A DNA stretch of 64,000 nt, taken from positions 62,001 through 126,000 of the forward strand of contig NZ_FOQK01000003.1 in assembly GCF_900113715.1 (NCBI RefSeq), read 5' to 3'. Origin of the DNA: Pseudoselenomonas ruminantium (GTDB lineage: Bacteria; Bacillota; Negativicutes; Selenomonadales; Selenomonadaceae). This document shows, one piece after another, positions 53,140 through 61,807 of the stretch. Position 1 is the stretch's first letter; the number at the start of each line of letters is the position of its first letter. The position numbers were made by a program, and so were the translations under genes. The notes below the pieces were generated by a model that was not told where the DNA came from, did no database searches, and saw nothing but the letters and a program-made list of their open reading frames with translations.

Positions 53140-55226
53140 ACTATCCCCTCATCGACCTGGGTCTGCAGCCCGCGCTTCTGTAAGCGGCGCTGGACCATCG
53201 CCGTCACCTCTTCATCTGCATCCGGCAGCAGCACATAGACGCGATCCGCCCGCAAGCCCACGAAGTCCTCATTGCGGATGGCGCCGGACAGCCGGCTGTC
53301 CAGCTCCTGGTAGTCCAGGCCTGTCATGTCCACCCGCAGCATGGCCAGCGGCAGATCTCCCTGCAGCTGGCGGCGCGCCTTGAGCTCCGCGATAATCTTG
53401 TCAAACTCCTTGGCCTGCAGGATACGGGTATTCCCCCAGTAGCGCCGCGCCTGGATTTCGCTCTCATACTGATAGGCTCGTCCCATCGACGACGATATCA
53501 GGCGCACCGTGATCGACAGCAGATTCTGCTGATGCAGGCTCCACTGCTCGAACCGCATGCCAAAGACTTCTACGACAGCAATGACCCTTCCCTGATGGAT
53601 GATGGGCGCCGCCATATCTGGCGCATCCGCCGCCAGTTCCCGATTGATATAGACCGCCTTCTCGTGTAGCACGGATTGCAGATAGCGGCAATCCGCCACG
53701 CGCAAAGAGCGCGGCAGCTGGTTTGCCAGCCGCCCCAGCCGTACCTTCTGCCGCAGATACCGCTGGTCATTGCCCACCACGTAGACGGCGATGTCCCGGA
53801 CATCCAGCACCTGCGCCGTGACAGCAGCCGCCTGAGTGAAGATATTCTCGGGCTCCACACTGTCAAGATTGCGGATGATCCGGTAGAGGCGTCCGATGCT
53901 GTCATCGGAATTCACGATCTGGTGGTACAGATGATTCTTGACCTCCATATTCTCATCGTATAGGCGCTTCAAGACAGCCAGCCTTTCCTCATGCTGGGCT
54001 GCCTGCCAATGGGCTGCCTCCCGTTCATACCTGCGGCTGTCAGCCACATAGCCGGTGAGTACCGCAACCAACAGATACGTGATCAGATGCAGGAGCATCG
54101 CCGGAACATAGAACAGCCCCACGAGCGTGCTGCCCTGATGCAGCATGGCGCCAAGCAGCAGCACCGACGACAGCGCCATCGCAAGCAGCGCCTGCTGCTT
54201 GCCATAGAGAAGCCCCATGGCACCGATATAGACAAAATTCATATCAAAGGGGACAATCGGATTCACCGGCTGCCCCTGCTGAAAGGCCATGACTGCCCCC
54301 ATCAAGGCAAAGCCAGCCAGGTTCTCTGCCAACGGGATGGCCCGCCGCAGCCTTTGCTGCCACTGCAGCCGCCTGCCAGTGTTTGCCAGCTCCCGCTGCT
54401 GGTCAGCGGCTGCTGCCTGCACATACTGCCAGGTGAGCTGCAAGCCTTCGGCCAGCGGATATTTCGGCCGCCAGCCCAGCTCGGATGCCGCTTTCTGCTC
54501 TGCCATGCCGCCCATCGCATAATCCTCCGCAGAATCTGCATCGATTGCCAGCGGACAAGCCTTCCCCGTTGCCTGGCGCACCAGCTGCGGCAGCTCTTCC
54601 CAGCGGACTGCCTCGCCCGCTGCCAGGCTGATGGTTCCGCCCGTGTAGCGGCGGGCAACGGCCCGGTAAAGCCCATATACCGCATCCTCGCGGTATAGGA
54701 ACGCCCGCTTCCCCGGCCGCCGGCTCGTCACCACCCCGCCCTGCGCCAGCGAATACAGCGCGCGGCTCAGGAAGCCATCCTGCTTGCGGCAGCCTGGGCC
54801 ATAGACCTCGGGCAGCCGCACGATAGCAAAGCCGCAGCCTGTGACGTCCGCCCAGCCACGCCCCATGCGTTCCGCCATGGCAGCCACCTCGCTCAAGGGG
54901 CGCTGCCCTTCAGCCAGTGGCTCGGCCAGCGTCGACGACACCAAATACACCTGCGTGACACCAGCCTGCCAGCCAGCCTGCAGGACATGCAGGAAATCCT
55001 GCAGCGCCTTGATGCCTGGCTCGCCAGTCAGAGCCACATCAAGCGCATAGACGAGCACAGGGATATTGTGAATCTTGATGACCTCTTCGGATGCTGGCTT
55101 ATCCGCCTCCCACACAAAGGTCTGCCAGCCCTCTTTCGTAAACACCTGCCGCAACTCCGTCTGCCAGAACAGTCCCTGACCGGCAAAAACGATCTTCTTG
55201 CGGATATCCTTGCGATCTGCCGCCAT
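53136..55226 (-). CDS. pelD: PelD-like c-di-GMP receptor with an SDR-like N-terminal domain
   Basis: A 696-residue fusion. Residues 10-275 resemble an extended SDR/epimerase but lack a clear GxxGxxG and the YxxxK pair, so it is probably not catalytic. About four membrane segments span 302-395, a linker helix follows, a GAF domain covers about 455-585 and a degenerate GGDEF domain about 600-690. RNED at 651-654 matches the RxxD inhibitory site of diguanylate cyclases, while the GGDEF position reads ADRVY (660-664), as expected for a PelD-type receptor without cyclase activity. It should switch on Pel synthesis when c-di-GMP is bound. First pel gene, 43 bases behind holA; ATG behind GAGGGGG. 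Confidence 0.9.
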   Translation of the reverse strand: MAADRKDIRKKIVFAGQGLFWQTELRQVFTKEGWQTFVWEADKPASEEVIKIHNIPVLVYALDVALTGEPGIKALQDFLHVLQAGWQAGVTQVYLVSSTLAEPLAEGQRPLSEVAAMAERMGRGWADVTGCGFAIVRLPEVYGPGCRKQDGFLSRALYSLAQGGVVTSRRPGKRAFLYREDAVYGLYRAVARRYTGGTISLAAGEAVRWEELPQLVRQATGKACPLAIDADSAEDYAMGGMAEQKAASELGWRPKYPLAEGLQLTWQYVQAAAADQQRELANTGRRLQWQQRLRRAIPLAENLAGFALMGAVMAFQQGQPVNPIVPFDMNFVYIGAMGLLYGKQQALLAMALSSVLLLGAMLHQGSTLVGLFYVPAMLLHLITYLLVAVLTGYVADSRRYEREAAHWQAAQHEERLAVLKRLYDENMEVKNHLYHQIVNSDDSIGRLYRIIRNLDSVEPENIFTQAAAVTAQVLDVRDIAVYVVGNDQRYLRQKVRLGRLANQLPRSLRVADCRYLQSVLHEKAVYINRELAADAPDMAAPIIHQGRVIAVVEVFGMRFEQWSLHQQNLLSITVRLISSSMGRAYQYESEIQARRYWGNTRILQAKEFDKIIAELKARRQLQGDLPLAMLRVDMTGLDYQELDSRLSGAIRNEDFVGLRADRVYVLLPDADEEVTAMVQRRLQKRGLQTQVDEGIV

Positions 55227-55269
55227 GCCGCGCCCCCTCTCTGCCTATCTCTATCTCTGCCGCTATGCC

Positions 55270-56316
55270 CTAAGCCTTTTCGCATAGACGGATCACTGTA
55301 TGCTCGAGTATTTCCTCACCAGCCTGCCCCGTCTTGAGCCAATAATCGGCGTCGATGAGCTCCAGCATCGCCGCCTTGAGCACCGCCTCAGGGAACTGTG
55401 CCGCCGCCCGGCCAAGCTTTTCCGCGATGAATGGATTGAGTTCCATGGGCTTGGCCAGCGCTTTGCCGCGTATCCCCTTGGCCTGCAAGGTCTTCGCCTG
55501 CCAAAGCTGGCGCACATGACGCGTCAGCAGCGACAGGATCACCGTGAAATAAGTGCCATCAGCCAGCTGCCGCTTCAAAAGCATCAATGCTTTGCGGCTG
55601 TTGCGCTCGCTTATCGCATCCATCAGCGAGAAGACCGATACCTCCGGCAGGCCGGCAAAGACCTTGACGAGCTCTGCCTTGGTGATGCGGCGCTCCTCGG
55701 CGAACAAGGCCAGCTTATCAAACTCCCGGTCCAAGAACTCCAGGGAGATCTGCTGCATCATGCTGACCGCTCCCTGGAAATACGCGTAGGCATCGCGATC
55801 GAGCTCGCGGTTCATCGACTGCAGTTTGCCCTGCAGCCAGTCGTTGATGTTCCAGGCACGCACGGCCTCAGCCTCCAGCACCAGGCCGTATTTCTCTATC
55901 GTCTTGTATAGCTTACGCCGCTTGTCCGCCTTGTCTCCCGTCACGAAGATGACATAGCTGAACGGCGGCATATCCACCAGCGTCGCCAACAGGCGCTCCA
56001 TCTTCTTGTCCTTGGCCGCCGCCTTCTTCTCCCCGTCTTGCTTGGCCTTGTCCTTGAACAGCGCCGTATTGCGGAGCAGCAGCACATTTTTGTCAGCAAA
56101 AAAAGGAGCCGTCTCGATCATGCCGATAAGATCATCTGTATCGATATCAGCCGTGATTTTCTGAACAGACTCCGCAGCATCCTGTGGATGCGAAAACAGC
56201 CCCGCCATAATCCGTTTCAGGGCCTTGTCGATATAATAATGTTCTTCGCCAGCCAGCAGGAAAAGATGACAATCCTGCTGCTGCTGGAGTTTCACCATAA
56301 ACTCGCCAAATTTCAC
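55270..56316 (-). CDS. holA: DNA polymerase III delta subunit
   Basis: A 348-residue clamp-loader subunit. The N-terminal segment HLFLLAGEEHYYIDKALKRI and the helical middle and C-terminal domains match HolA. It opens the sliding clamp during replication. The start is a GTG at 56316 with a weak ribosome site; an ATG six codons in is an alternative. It lies behind the promoter at 56371-56399 and before the pel operon, with no terminator between. Confidence 0.92.
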   Translation of the reverse strand: MKFGEFMVKLQQQQDCHLFLLAGEEHYYIDKALKRIMAGLFSHPQDAAESVQKITADIDTDDLIGMIETAPFFADKNVLLLRNTALFKDKAKQDGEKKAAAKDKKMERLLATLVDMPPFSYVIFVTGDKADKRRKLYKTIEKYGLVLEAEAVRAWNINDWLQGKLQSMNRELDRDAYAYFQGAVSMMQQISLEFLDREFDKLALFAEERRITKAELVKVFAGLPEVSVFSLMDAISERNSRKALMLLKRQLADGTYFTVILSLLTRHVRQLWQAKTLQAKGIRGKALAKPMELNPFIAEKLGRAAAQFPEAVLKAAMLELIDADYWLKTGQAGEEILEHTVIRLCEKA

Positions 56317-56370
56317 GTCATATCCGCATCTTTCTTTTCATCATAGCTTACATTCTCTCCGTATTCTAAT

Positions 56371-56399
56371 ATTATAGTAAAAGGGCATCGCTCAGACAA
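56371..56399 (-). promoter_or_regulatory. Promoter of holA and probably the pel operon
   Basis: Minus strand TTGTCT (56399-56394), 17-base spacer, TATAAT (56376-56371). The spacer overlaps the gdhA terminator hairpin. Confidence 0.7.
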
Positions 56400-56408
56400 G
56401 CGATGCCC
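56383..56408 (-). terminator. Terminator of gdhA
   Basis: Stem GGGCATCGCT / AGCGATGCCC, loop of 6, minus-strand product continuing CTTTTACT. It doubles as the spacer of the holA promoter. Confidence 0.85.
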
Positions 56409-56430
56409 CAGTATTTTTTTGCGTCAAAGC

Positions 56431-57780
56431 TCAGACCAGCCCATGGGCCAGCATGATATCTGCTACCTTGACAAACGCCGTGATATTGGCGCCCGCCACC
56501 AGATCATCCGGGTCAGCATATTTCTCGGCATTTGCTTTCGCGCAGCGGTAGATATTGGCCATGATATCCTTGAGCTTGTTGTCCACCTCGGCAAACGTCC
56601 ACTGCAGGCGCTCGGAGTTCTGCGACATCTCCAGTGCCGATACGGCAACGCCACCGGCATTGGCCGCCTTGGCCGGCGCAAACAGCACCTTGTTCTGCTG
56701 GAAGTACTCGATAGCCTCCAGCGACGACGGCATATTGGCACCCTCACCGACCGCGATGACGCCGTTGGCTACCAGAGCCTTGGCACTCTCGATATCGATC
56801 TCTCCCTGGGTCGCACAGGGCAGTGCCACATCGCATTTGACCGTCCAGACCCCCGTGCAGCCCTCATGGTACTCGGCCTGCGGATGCGCAGCGACATATT
56901 CCTTGATGCGGCCACGGCGCACCTGCTTGATCTCCTTGACCGCATCGAGGTCGATGCCATTGGGATCATAGATATAGCCGTCCGAATCGGAGCAGGTAAC
57001 GACCTTGGCACCGTATTCCTGTGCCTTCTCGATGGCATAAGTCGCCACGTTGCCAGCACCAGAGACGACGAGGGTCTTGTCCTTGAGGCTGATGTTCTTG
57101 TCATCGAGCATGTTCTTGACGAAATACATCAGGCCATAGCCCGTAGCTTCCGGACGGGCGAGGCTGCCCCAATAGTCCACACGCTTGCCCGTGAGCACCG
57201 CCGCATCATAGGCATTGCAGATGCGTTTGTACTGGCCGAACAGATAGCCGATCTCACGGCCGCCTACGCCGATATCGCCAGCCGGCACATCGACATGAGG
57301 GCCGATGTGGCGATAGAGCTCCGTCATGAAGCTCTGGCAGAAATGCATGACCTCGTTGTCTGACTTGCCATGCGGATCGAAATCCGAGCCGCCCTTCGCT
57401 CCACCGATAGGAAGGCCCGTAAGTGCATTCTTGTAAACCTGCTCAAAGGCCAGGAATTTGAGGATATCGAGGTTGACACTGGGATGGAAGCGCAAGCCGC
57501 CTTTATAGGGGCCGACTGCGCTGTTCATCTGGACGCGGAAGCCGCGGTTGATATGCGTCACGCCCTTGTCATCCTGCCACGGCACCCGGAAGGAGACGAC
57601 GCGCTCTGGCTCGACCATGCGCTCGAGAATCTTCTGTTCCTTGTATTCCGGATGCTTCTCCAGAACAGGTACGACAGTCTCCAAGACTTTTGAAACCGTG
57701 GTTTTGAACTGTTTCTGTTCCGGGTCACGTTTGCCAATGAGGTCCAGGGTATCCTGGACATACTGTTTCATGTCTGCCAA
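56431..57780 (-). CDS. gdhA: Glutamate dehydrogenase
   Basis: A 449-residue hexameric enzyme that makes glutamate from 2-oxoglutarate and ammonia. Key segments: KGGLRFHPSVN, LPIGGAKGGSDFDP with the catalytic lysine, and the Rossmann loop VSGAGNVA. The length and the N-terminus fit the bacterial NADP-type biosynthetic group. The start is a TTG at 57780, spaced 7 bases from GGAG; the ATG three codons in is possible. Confidence 0.95.
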   Translation of the reverse strand: MADMKQYVQDTLDLIGKRDPEQKQFKTTVSKVLETVVPVLEKHPEYKEQKILERMVEPERVVSFRVPWQDDKGVTHINRGFRVQMNSAVGPYKGGLRFHPSVNLDILKFLAFEQVYKNALTGLPIGGAKGGSDFDPHGKSDNEVMHFCQSFMTELYRHIGPHVDVPAGDIGVGGREIGYLFGQYKRICNAYDAAVLTGKRVDYWGSLARPEATGYGLMYFVKNMLDDKNISLKDKTLVVSGAGNVATYAIEKAQEYGAKVVTCSDSDGYIYDPNGIDLDAVKEIKQVRRGRIKEYVAAHPQAEYHEGCTGVWTVKCDVALPCATQGEIDIESAKALVANGVIAVGEGANMPSSLEAIEYFQQNKVLFAPAKAANAGGVAVSALEMSQNSERLQWTFAEVDNKLKDIMANIYRCAKANAEKYADPDDLVAGANITAFVKVADIMLAHGLV

Positions 57781-57967
57781 AGTAATCGCTCCTTTTGCCT
57801 AGATATTCTATTCTGCCAGCAAGGGTCCCGAAGTTCCCCTCCAACGCTTCTCAGTATACTATATTTCGTTTAAAATGTACATAGATTTGCATAAGAAACA
57901 CTTTTGTGACAATTTGCCATCACCAGCAGCTGGCAGGCAGCTGCAAACGTAACATCTGCCGCACAGC

Positions 57968-60562
57968 TTACATGTTCTGCACATATTGGCGCGGGATCGT
58001 CGCCAGGAACGGGCTCTGATGCACGTAATGTCCATACCGCTGCTGGCACCAGGACACGAATAGCTGCTTGCGGGCACGCGTTATCGCCACGTAGAAAAGC
58101 CGCTCCTCCTCTGCGAGCTTGCCCGATTTCTCCGCCTGGAATCCCGGGAACGTCCCCGCCTGCATCCCCGCTAGGAACACATAATCAAACTCAGAGCCCT
58201 TGGCCTGATGCACCGTGATGATGGGGATCTGGGGCTTCTTCGTCAGCGCGTCAAGCTCGGTGTTCGAAAGCGTCGTGAAGCGCAGGAAGCGCTCGATGGC
58301 ATCCAGCGGGCGGATCGATTCATCATCGAGGTCGCGCGCCTGCCGGAAAAGATCCCGCAGGTTCTCCACGCGCTGATACTCCTTGTGCTGTGTATAATAC
58401 TCGCTGATGCCAGCCTCAACGACGATCTTGCCGAGAAGCTGCCAGGGACGCATATCCCCGGCCCGCTGCCGGAAGGAATCGATAAGTCCTGCCAGACCGG
58501 CGAACTTTTCCTGCCAGACGGCAAAATACTCGCGGCGCTGCGCGCTCTGCGGCCCGATATCCCTCTGCAGCGCAAACATGAGGATCTCCGCCGTTGCCTT
58601 GATATCATCGAGCGCATCATGGGAAGATTTATGGCTGACCTTGCAGTAATCTCCCAGAAACTCCAGCTTGTGGTTCGGCAGGTTCGGATAGAACCGGCGG
58701 AAGATATCCAACGTATCGTAATAGCAGATGTACGAAAGCTGCGGCAGTCCCAGCCGTGCCAAGTGGCTGCCCAGGATGCGCAGGTCATACGTCACGTTAT
58801 GTCCGACGATAACAGAACCTGCGGCAAACTCGCAGAACTCCTGGAGCACCTGCGCGGGATCCTGCCCATGCTGTGCCAGCCATTCGTCGCTCATCTTATG
58901 CACGCGCACCGAGTCGCCCACGCGGCGCGTCGGCCGCAATACGCGCTGGAATTCCTGCTTGATGCTGCCATCTTTTCCCAGCCGTATGCCAGCAATCTGG
59001 ATGATCTCATCGCGCGTCGTGTCCACGCCCGTCGCCTCGACATCAAAGACAACGATGTTTTCCTGCGCCAGCGCATCCTGCAGCAGCTGGAAAGGATCGC
59101 CATCGCGCCGGGCAAACGGATCGATGAAATCCGTGAGCCGGATGCCCGCCCGGCGGTACTCCGCAGACGACAGCTTGCGGATGGTCGCCGGGCCGATTCC
59201 CTCCCCGAAGCGGTTGAGGATGCGCACCAGGCTCGACACATCGTGCTTGTTGGCAATCAGGCGCAGGAAGGCCAGCACATCCTTGACCTCCTGCCGCCGG
59301 AAGAATTTCATCTCATCGATGAGCATGAAGGGCAGGCGCTGATTCTCAGGCTGCAGCCGGCCCAGTGAGCGGAAATACGCCGACAGGTCTTTGTTGTAGC
59401 GGTTGCTGCGCGTCAGGATGCAGACGCGCGCATAGTCCTGCACAGGCAGCTGCTGGATAGCATAGTAGATCCACTGCGCCTCCTCTGCCATATCCATGAC
59501 ACCCTTGAAAACTATCTTTTCCCCATGCTCTTGGCTCACAGCCTGCAAGCCATCGGGGTAAAGCGCCGACACACGCTCGGGGAACAATGCCTGCAAACTC
59601 GCAAACGAAGCATTCAGGAGCACCTGCGTCGATCGGTAGTTCTCGTGCAGCACAATACGGCGCGGGTGATATTCCTGCTGGTAGCTGCGCAATACCTGCT
59701 CCGGATGTGACCCGCGCCATTCGTAGATGGTCTGGAAGTAGTCGCCGCATAGCAGCAGACGGCTGCTGCCAAAGATGCTCGCGATGATTCCATATTCCAG
59801 TTCACTGGTGTCCTGCACCTCATCGATATTGATATACGAAAAGCGGCGCGCCCATTTGACAGCCACCGCCTCCTGGGCCAGCAGCTGCCCCGCATTGACG
59901 ATGAGATCCGTGAAGTCCAGACCATGCAGGCCATGCAGCCGCTGGTCGTACTCAGCCGTAAGCGACGGCCCCCAGTCCTGCCAGCCGCTGAACAGCCGCG
60001 CATAATAATGGTACGAATCATCGACAGCCAGCGCCTTGACCGCCCCAGCCTCCCTCTGGATGAGCTGCGCGAGCGTCCGCCGGTAGTCCTCCGCCGCATC
60101 CTCCGAATAATACCCATAGGCCGCCCGCTTCTCCTTCAGCTGGGCGACCAGGTTCTGCACGGCCATAAGCGGCCACTCCGCCGCGAGGATATCCTTGAGC
60201 AGCCCCCGGCAGTCCGTCTCATCAAAGATCGTGAAATCAGCAAACAGGTCTGAGTGCCGCTTGGCCTCGGTCTTGATGACATCGTAGCAGAACCCATGGA
60301 AGGTGCGCACGACCACGCGGCTGCCAGCCTCGCCAGCCCGCGCCTCCACACGCTCCCGCATCTCGCGGCAGGCCTTGTTCGTGAAGGTCAGGCAGAGGAT
60401 TTCCTCCGGCAGTGCCTTCTCCTTGGCCAAGATGTTGGCGATCCGGCAGGCCAGGGTATTCGTCTTGCCCGTCCCCGCCGGAGCGAGCAGCAAAATATTG
60501 GCAGACAGTTCTTCCACTGCCTGCCGCTGCTGCTCATTCAATTCCGAAAAGTCTTCCTCCAT
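57968..60562 (-). CDS. UvrD-family helicase with an inserted DEDDh exonuclease domain
   Basis: An 864-residue protein. The SF1A helicase parts are Walker A APAGTGKT (27-34), motif II IDEVQD, and near the C-terminus VHQAKGSEFD (motif V) and YVAITRARKQ (motif VI). Between motifs IV and V lies a complete DnaQ-like 3'-5' exonuclease domain (about 501-665) with FDVEATG (Asp507, Glu509), Asp593 in NVTYDLR, and His648/Asp653 in HDALDD. It may unwind DNA and trim 3' ends in one polypeptide. The ATG at 60562 follows GGGGG; a TTG at 60583 overlaps the preceding small gene. It is probably a repair protein; its pathway is unknown. Confidence 0.9.
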   Translation of the reverse strand: MEEDFSELNEQQRQAVEELSANILLLAPAGTGKTNTLACRIANILAKEKALPEEILCLTFTNKACREMRERVEARAGEAGSRVVVRTFHGFCYDVIKTEAKRHSDLFADFTIFDETDCRGLLKDILAAEWPLMAVQNLVAQLKEKRAAYGYYSEDAAEDYRRTLAQLIQREAGAVKALAVDDSYHYYARLFSGWQDWGPSLTAEYDQRLHGLHGLDFTDLIVNAGQLLAQEAVAVKWARRFSYINIDEVQDTSELEYGIIASIFGSSRLLLCGDYFQTIYEWRGSHPEQVLRSYQQEYHPRRIVLHENYRSTQVLLNASFASLQALFPERVSALYPDGLQAVSQEHGEKIVFKGVMDMAEEAQWIYYAIQQLPVQDYARVCILTRSNRYNKDLSAYFRSLGRLQPENQRLPFMLIDEMKFFRRQEVKDVLAFLRLIANKHDVSSLVRILNRFGEGIGPATIRKLSSAEYRRAGIRLTDFIDPFARRDGDPFQLLQDALAQENIVVFDVEATGVDTTRDEIIQIAGIRLGKDGSIKQEFQRVLRPTRRVGDSVRVHKMSDEWLAQHGQDPAQVLQEFCEFAAGSVIVGHNVTYDLRILGSHLARLGLPQLSYICYYDTLDIFRRFYPNLPNHKLEFLGDYCKVSHKSSHDALDDIKATAEILMFALQRDIGPQSAQRREYFAVWQEKFAGLAGLIDSFRQRAGDMRPWQLLGKIVVEAGISEYYTQHKEYQRVENLRDLFRQARDLDDESIRPLDAIERFLRFTTLSNTELDALTKKPQIPIITVHQAKGSEFDYVFLAGMQAGTFPGFQAEKSGKLAEEERLFYVAITRARKQLFVSWCQQRYGHYVHQSPFLATIPRQYVQNM

Positions 60563-60579
60563 TTCGCAGCCCCCATCAC

Positions 60580-60771
60580 TCAAGCGTTCAGGGATGACTC
60601 AAACACCTCCACACAGGACTTCTTGCGTATCGCGGCTAGCATTTCCTCATACGAAGCCGGCTGCATGCCCATGCGGACAAATTTATCGTGCATCGCAATC
60701 TCCATATCCACGGCCGCCTCGGACACTCCGGCAGCCATTGCCTGCGCTTTGAATTCTTCTGCTTGCATCAT
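60580..60771 (-). CDS. Small protein coupled to the helicase gene
   Basis: A 63-residue, mostly helical, soluble protein starting MMQAEEFKAQAMAAG behind GGAGG. I do not recognise the family. Its stop lies about 18 bases before the ATG of the helicase, so the two are probably on one transcript. Confidence 0.7.
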   Translation of the reverse strand: MMQAEEFKAQAMAAGVSEAAVDMEIAMHDKFVRMGMQPASYEEMLAAIRKKSCVEVFESSLNA

Positions 60772-60868
60772 ATTGTCATCCTCCAGCTAGTCATACTCTA
60801 CAATAATATATTCGTCCCCTATGCGTATTTTCCCTCCCGTCAGGAAGTCTAGGACTTTCTGCCTATCC

Positions 60869-61168
60869 TTATTCCTCGACGTTCAGGAACTGGAGGAATC
60901 CCGTCATATCCAGCACTTCCCGCACATTGGGATTCACATGAACCAGCGTCATCTTGCCCTGCTTGCGCATGAGCTTCTCTGCCACCAGCAGCACGCGCAG
61001 CCCTGCCGAAGCGATGTATTCCAGTGCCGAAAAATCCAGTGTGAGTGCCGTGATGCCGGCAATCTCCTGCTTGACACAGGCATCAAGTTCCGGTGCTGTC
61101 GCCGCATCCAGCCGTCCTGCCAGCGCCAGCGTCAATTCCGTCCCGTTTTTTTCTTTCTTGATTTCCAT
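60869..61168 (-). CDS. Anti-sigma factor antagonist, STAS domain
   Basis: A 99-residue STAS protein of the RsbV/SpoIIAA type. The phosphorylated serine is Ser54 in YIASAGLRVL. Unphosphorylated, it would bind the anti-sigma kinase encoded upstream and free its target. The ATG at 61168 follows GGGAGC; the longer open frame upstream runs into the kinase gene and is not used. Confidence 0.92.
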   Translation of the reverse strand: MEIKKEKNGTELTLALAGRLDAATAPELDACVKQEIAGITALTLDFSALEYIASAGLRVLLVAEKLMRKQGKMTLVHVNPNVREVLDMTGFLQFLNVEE

Positions 61169-61193
61169 GATCGATTGCTCCCTTCTCAGCCTG

Positions 61194-61622
61194 CTATGAT
61201 TCCTGCGGCAAAAGCGTCTTGCGCAAAGCAAGGATATTCTTTCCATCTTCCCGCCGATAGCTGACCTCGTCCATGATCTTCTTGACTAAAAATATCCCCC
61301 AGCCACCGATTTCCCGGTCCTTCAGATCCACATCCGTCGCTGGATCATCACGGGCCAACGGATCGAAGGGCCGGCCTGCATCCATGAAAATAAGCTCGAT
61401 TGCCGCCGGATCCTCTGTGACTTTGCCCGCGACCACGACCTGTCCGGTCTGCGGTGCATAGGCATAACTGGCGATATTGACGAAGATCTCTTCCACCGCC
61501 ACCTCCAGCTGGCTCCGCTCCCTTGACGAGATTGCAGCCAAAGCCATGAACGCATCCAGCCAATCATTGAGCCTGGCAAGATTCTGTATATCCGCATCGA
61601 GGACAATCTCCTCCTGCTTCAT
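61194..61622 (-). CDS. Anti-sigma kinase, RsbW-like ATP-binding protein
   Basis: A 142-residue GHKL ATPase: N box EEIFVNIASYAY, G1 region DAGRPFDP and G2 box GGWGIFLVKKIMD. It would phosphorylate the STAS protein encoded 25 bases downstream. The regulated partner (a sigma factor or an enzyme) is not encoded next door. Its ATG overlaps the stop of an upstream remnant reading frame in ATGA. Confidence 0.9.
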   Translation of the reverse strand: MKQEEIVLDADIQNLARLNDWLDAFMALAAISSRERSQLEVAVEEIFVNIASYAYAPQTGQVVVAGKVTEDPAAIELIFMDAGRPFDPLARDDPATDVDLKDREIGGWGIFLVKKIMDEVSYRREDGKNILALRKTLLPQES

Positions 61623-61807
61623 GCCGGCTCACCCCCCTTTCCCTTATACACTATGGCCAGCATCGTGATATCAGCCATTGCCGCTGCCCTCAAGCGGACA
61701 GCCTGCACGGCCGGAAAATTTCTCGCTGCCTCCGGAGCCTCCCGTCTGCAAGCACTTTCCTGAATAGATTTCTGTGAGAAGGTGCCATTTTCCTGCTTGA
61801 CGCTTCC
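61619..61807 (-). pseudogene. C-terminal remnant of a PP2C (SpoIIE/RsbU) phosphatase
   Basis: Directly behind the comEC stop the same frame reads on for about 62 codons to a TGA that overlaps the kinase start. It ends ADITMLAIVYKG, very like the C-terminus of SpoIIE/RsbU phosphatases (DDITMLALRY). No start codon or catalytic part precedes it, apart from an ATG 19 codons from the end. I infer that the phosphatase was cut away when comEC came to lie upstream. Confidence 0.65.
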
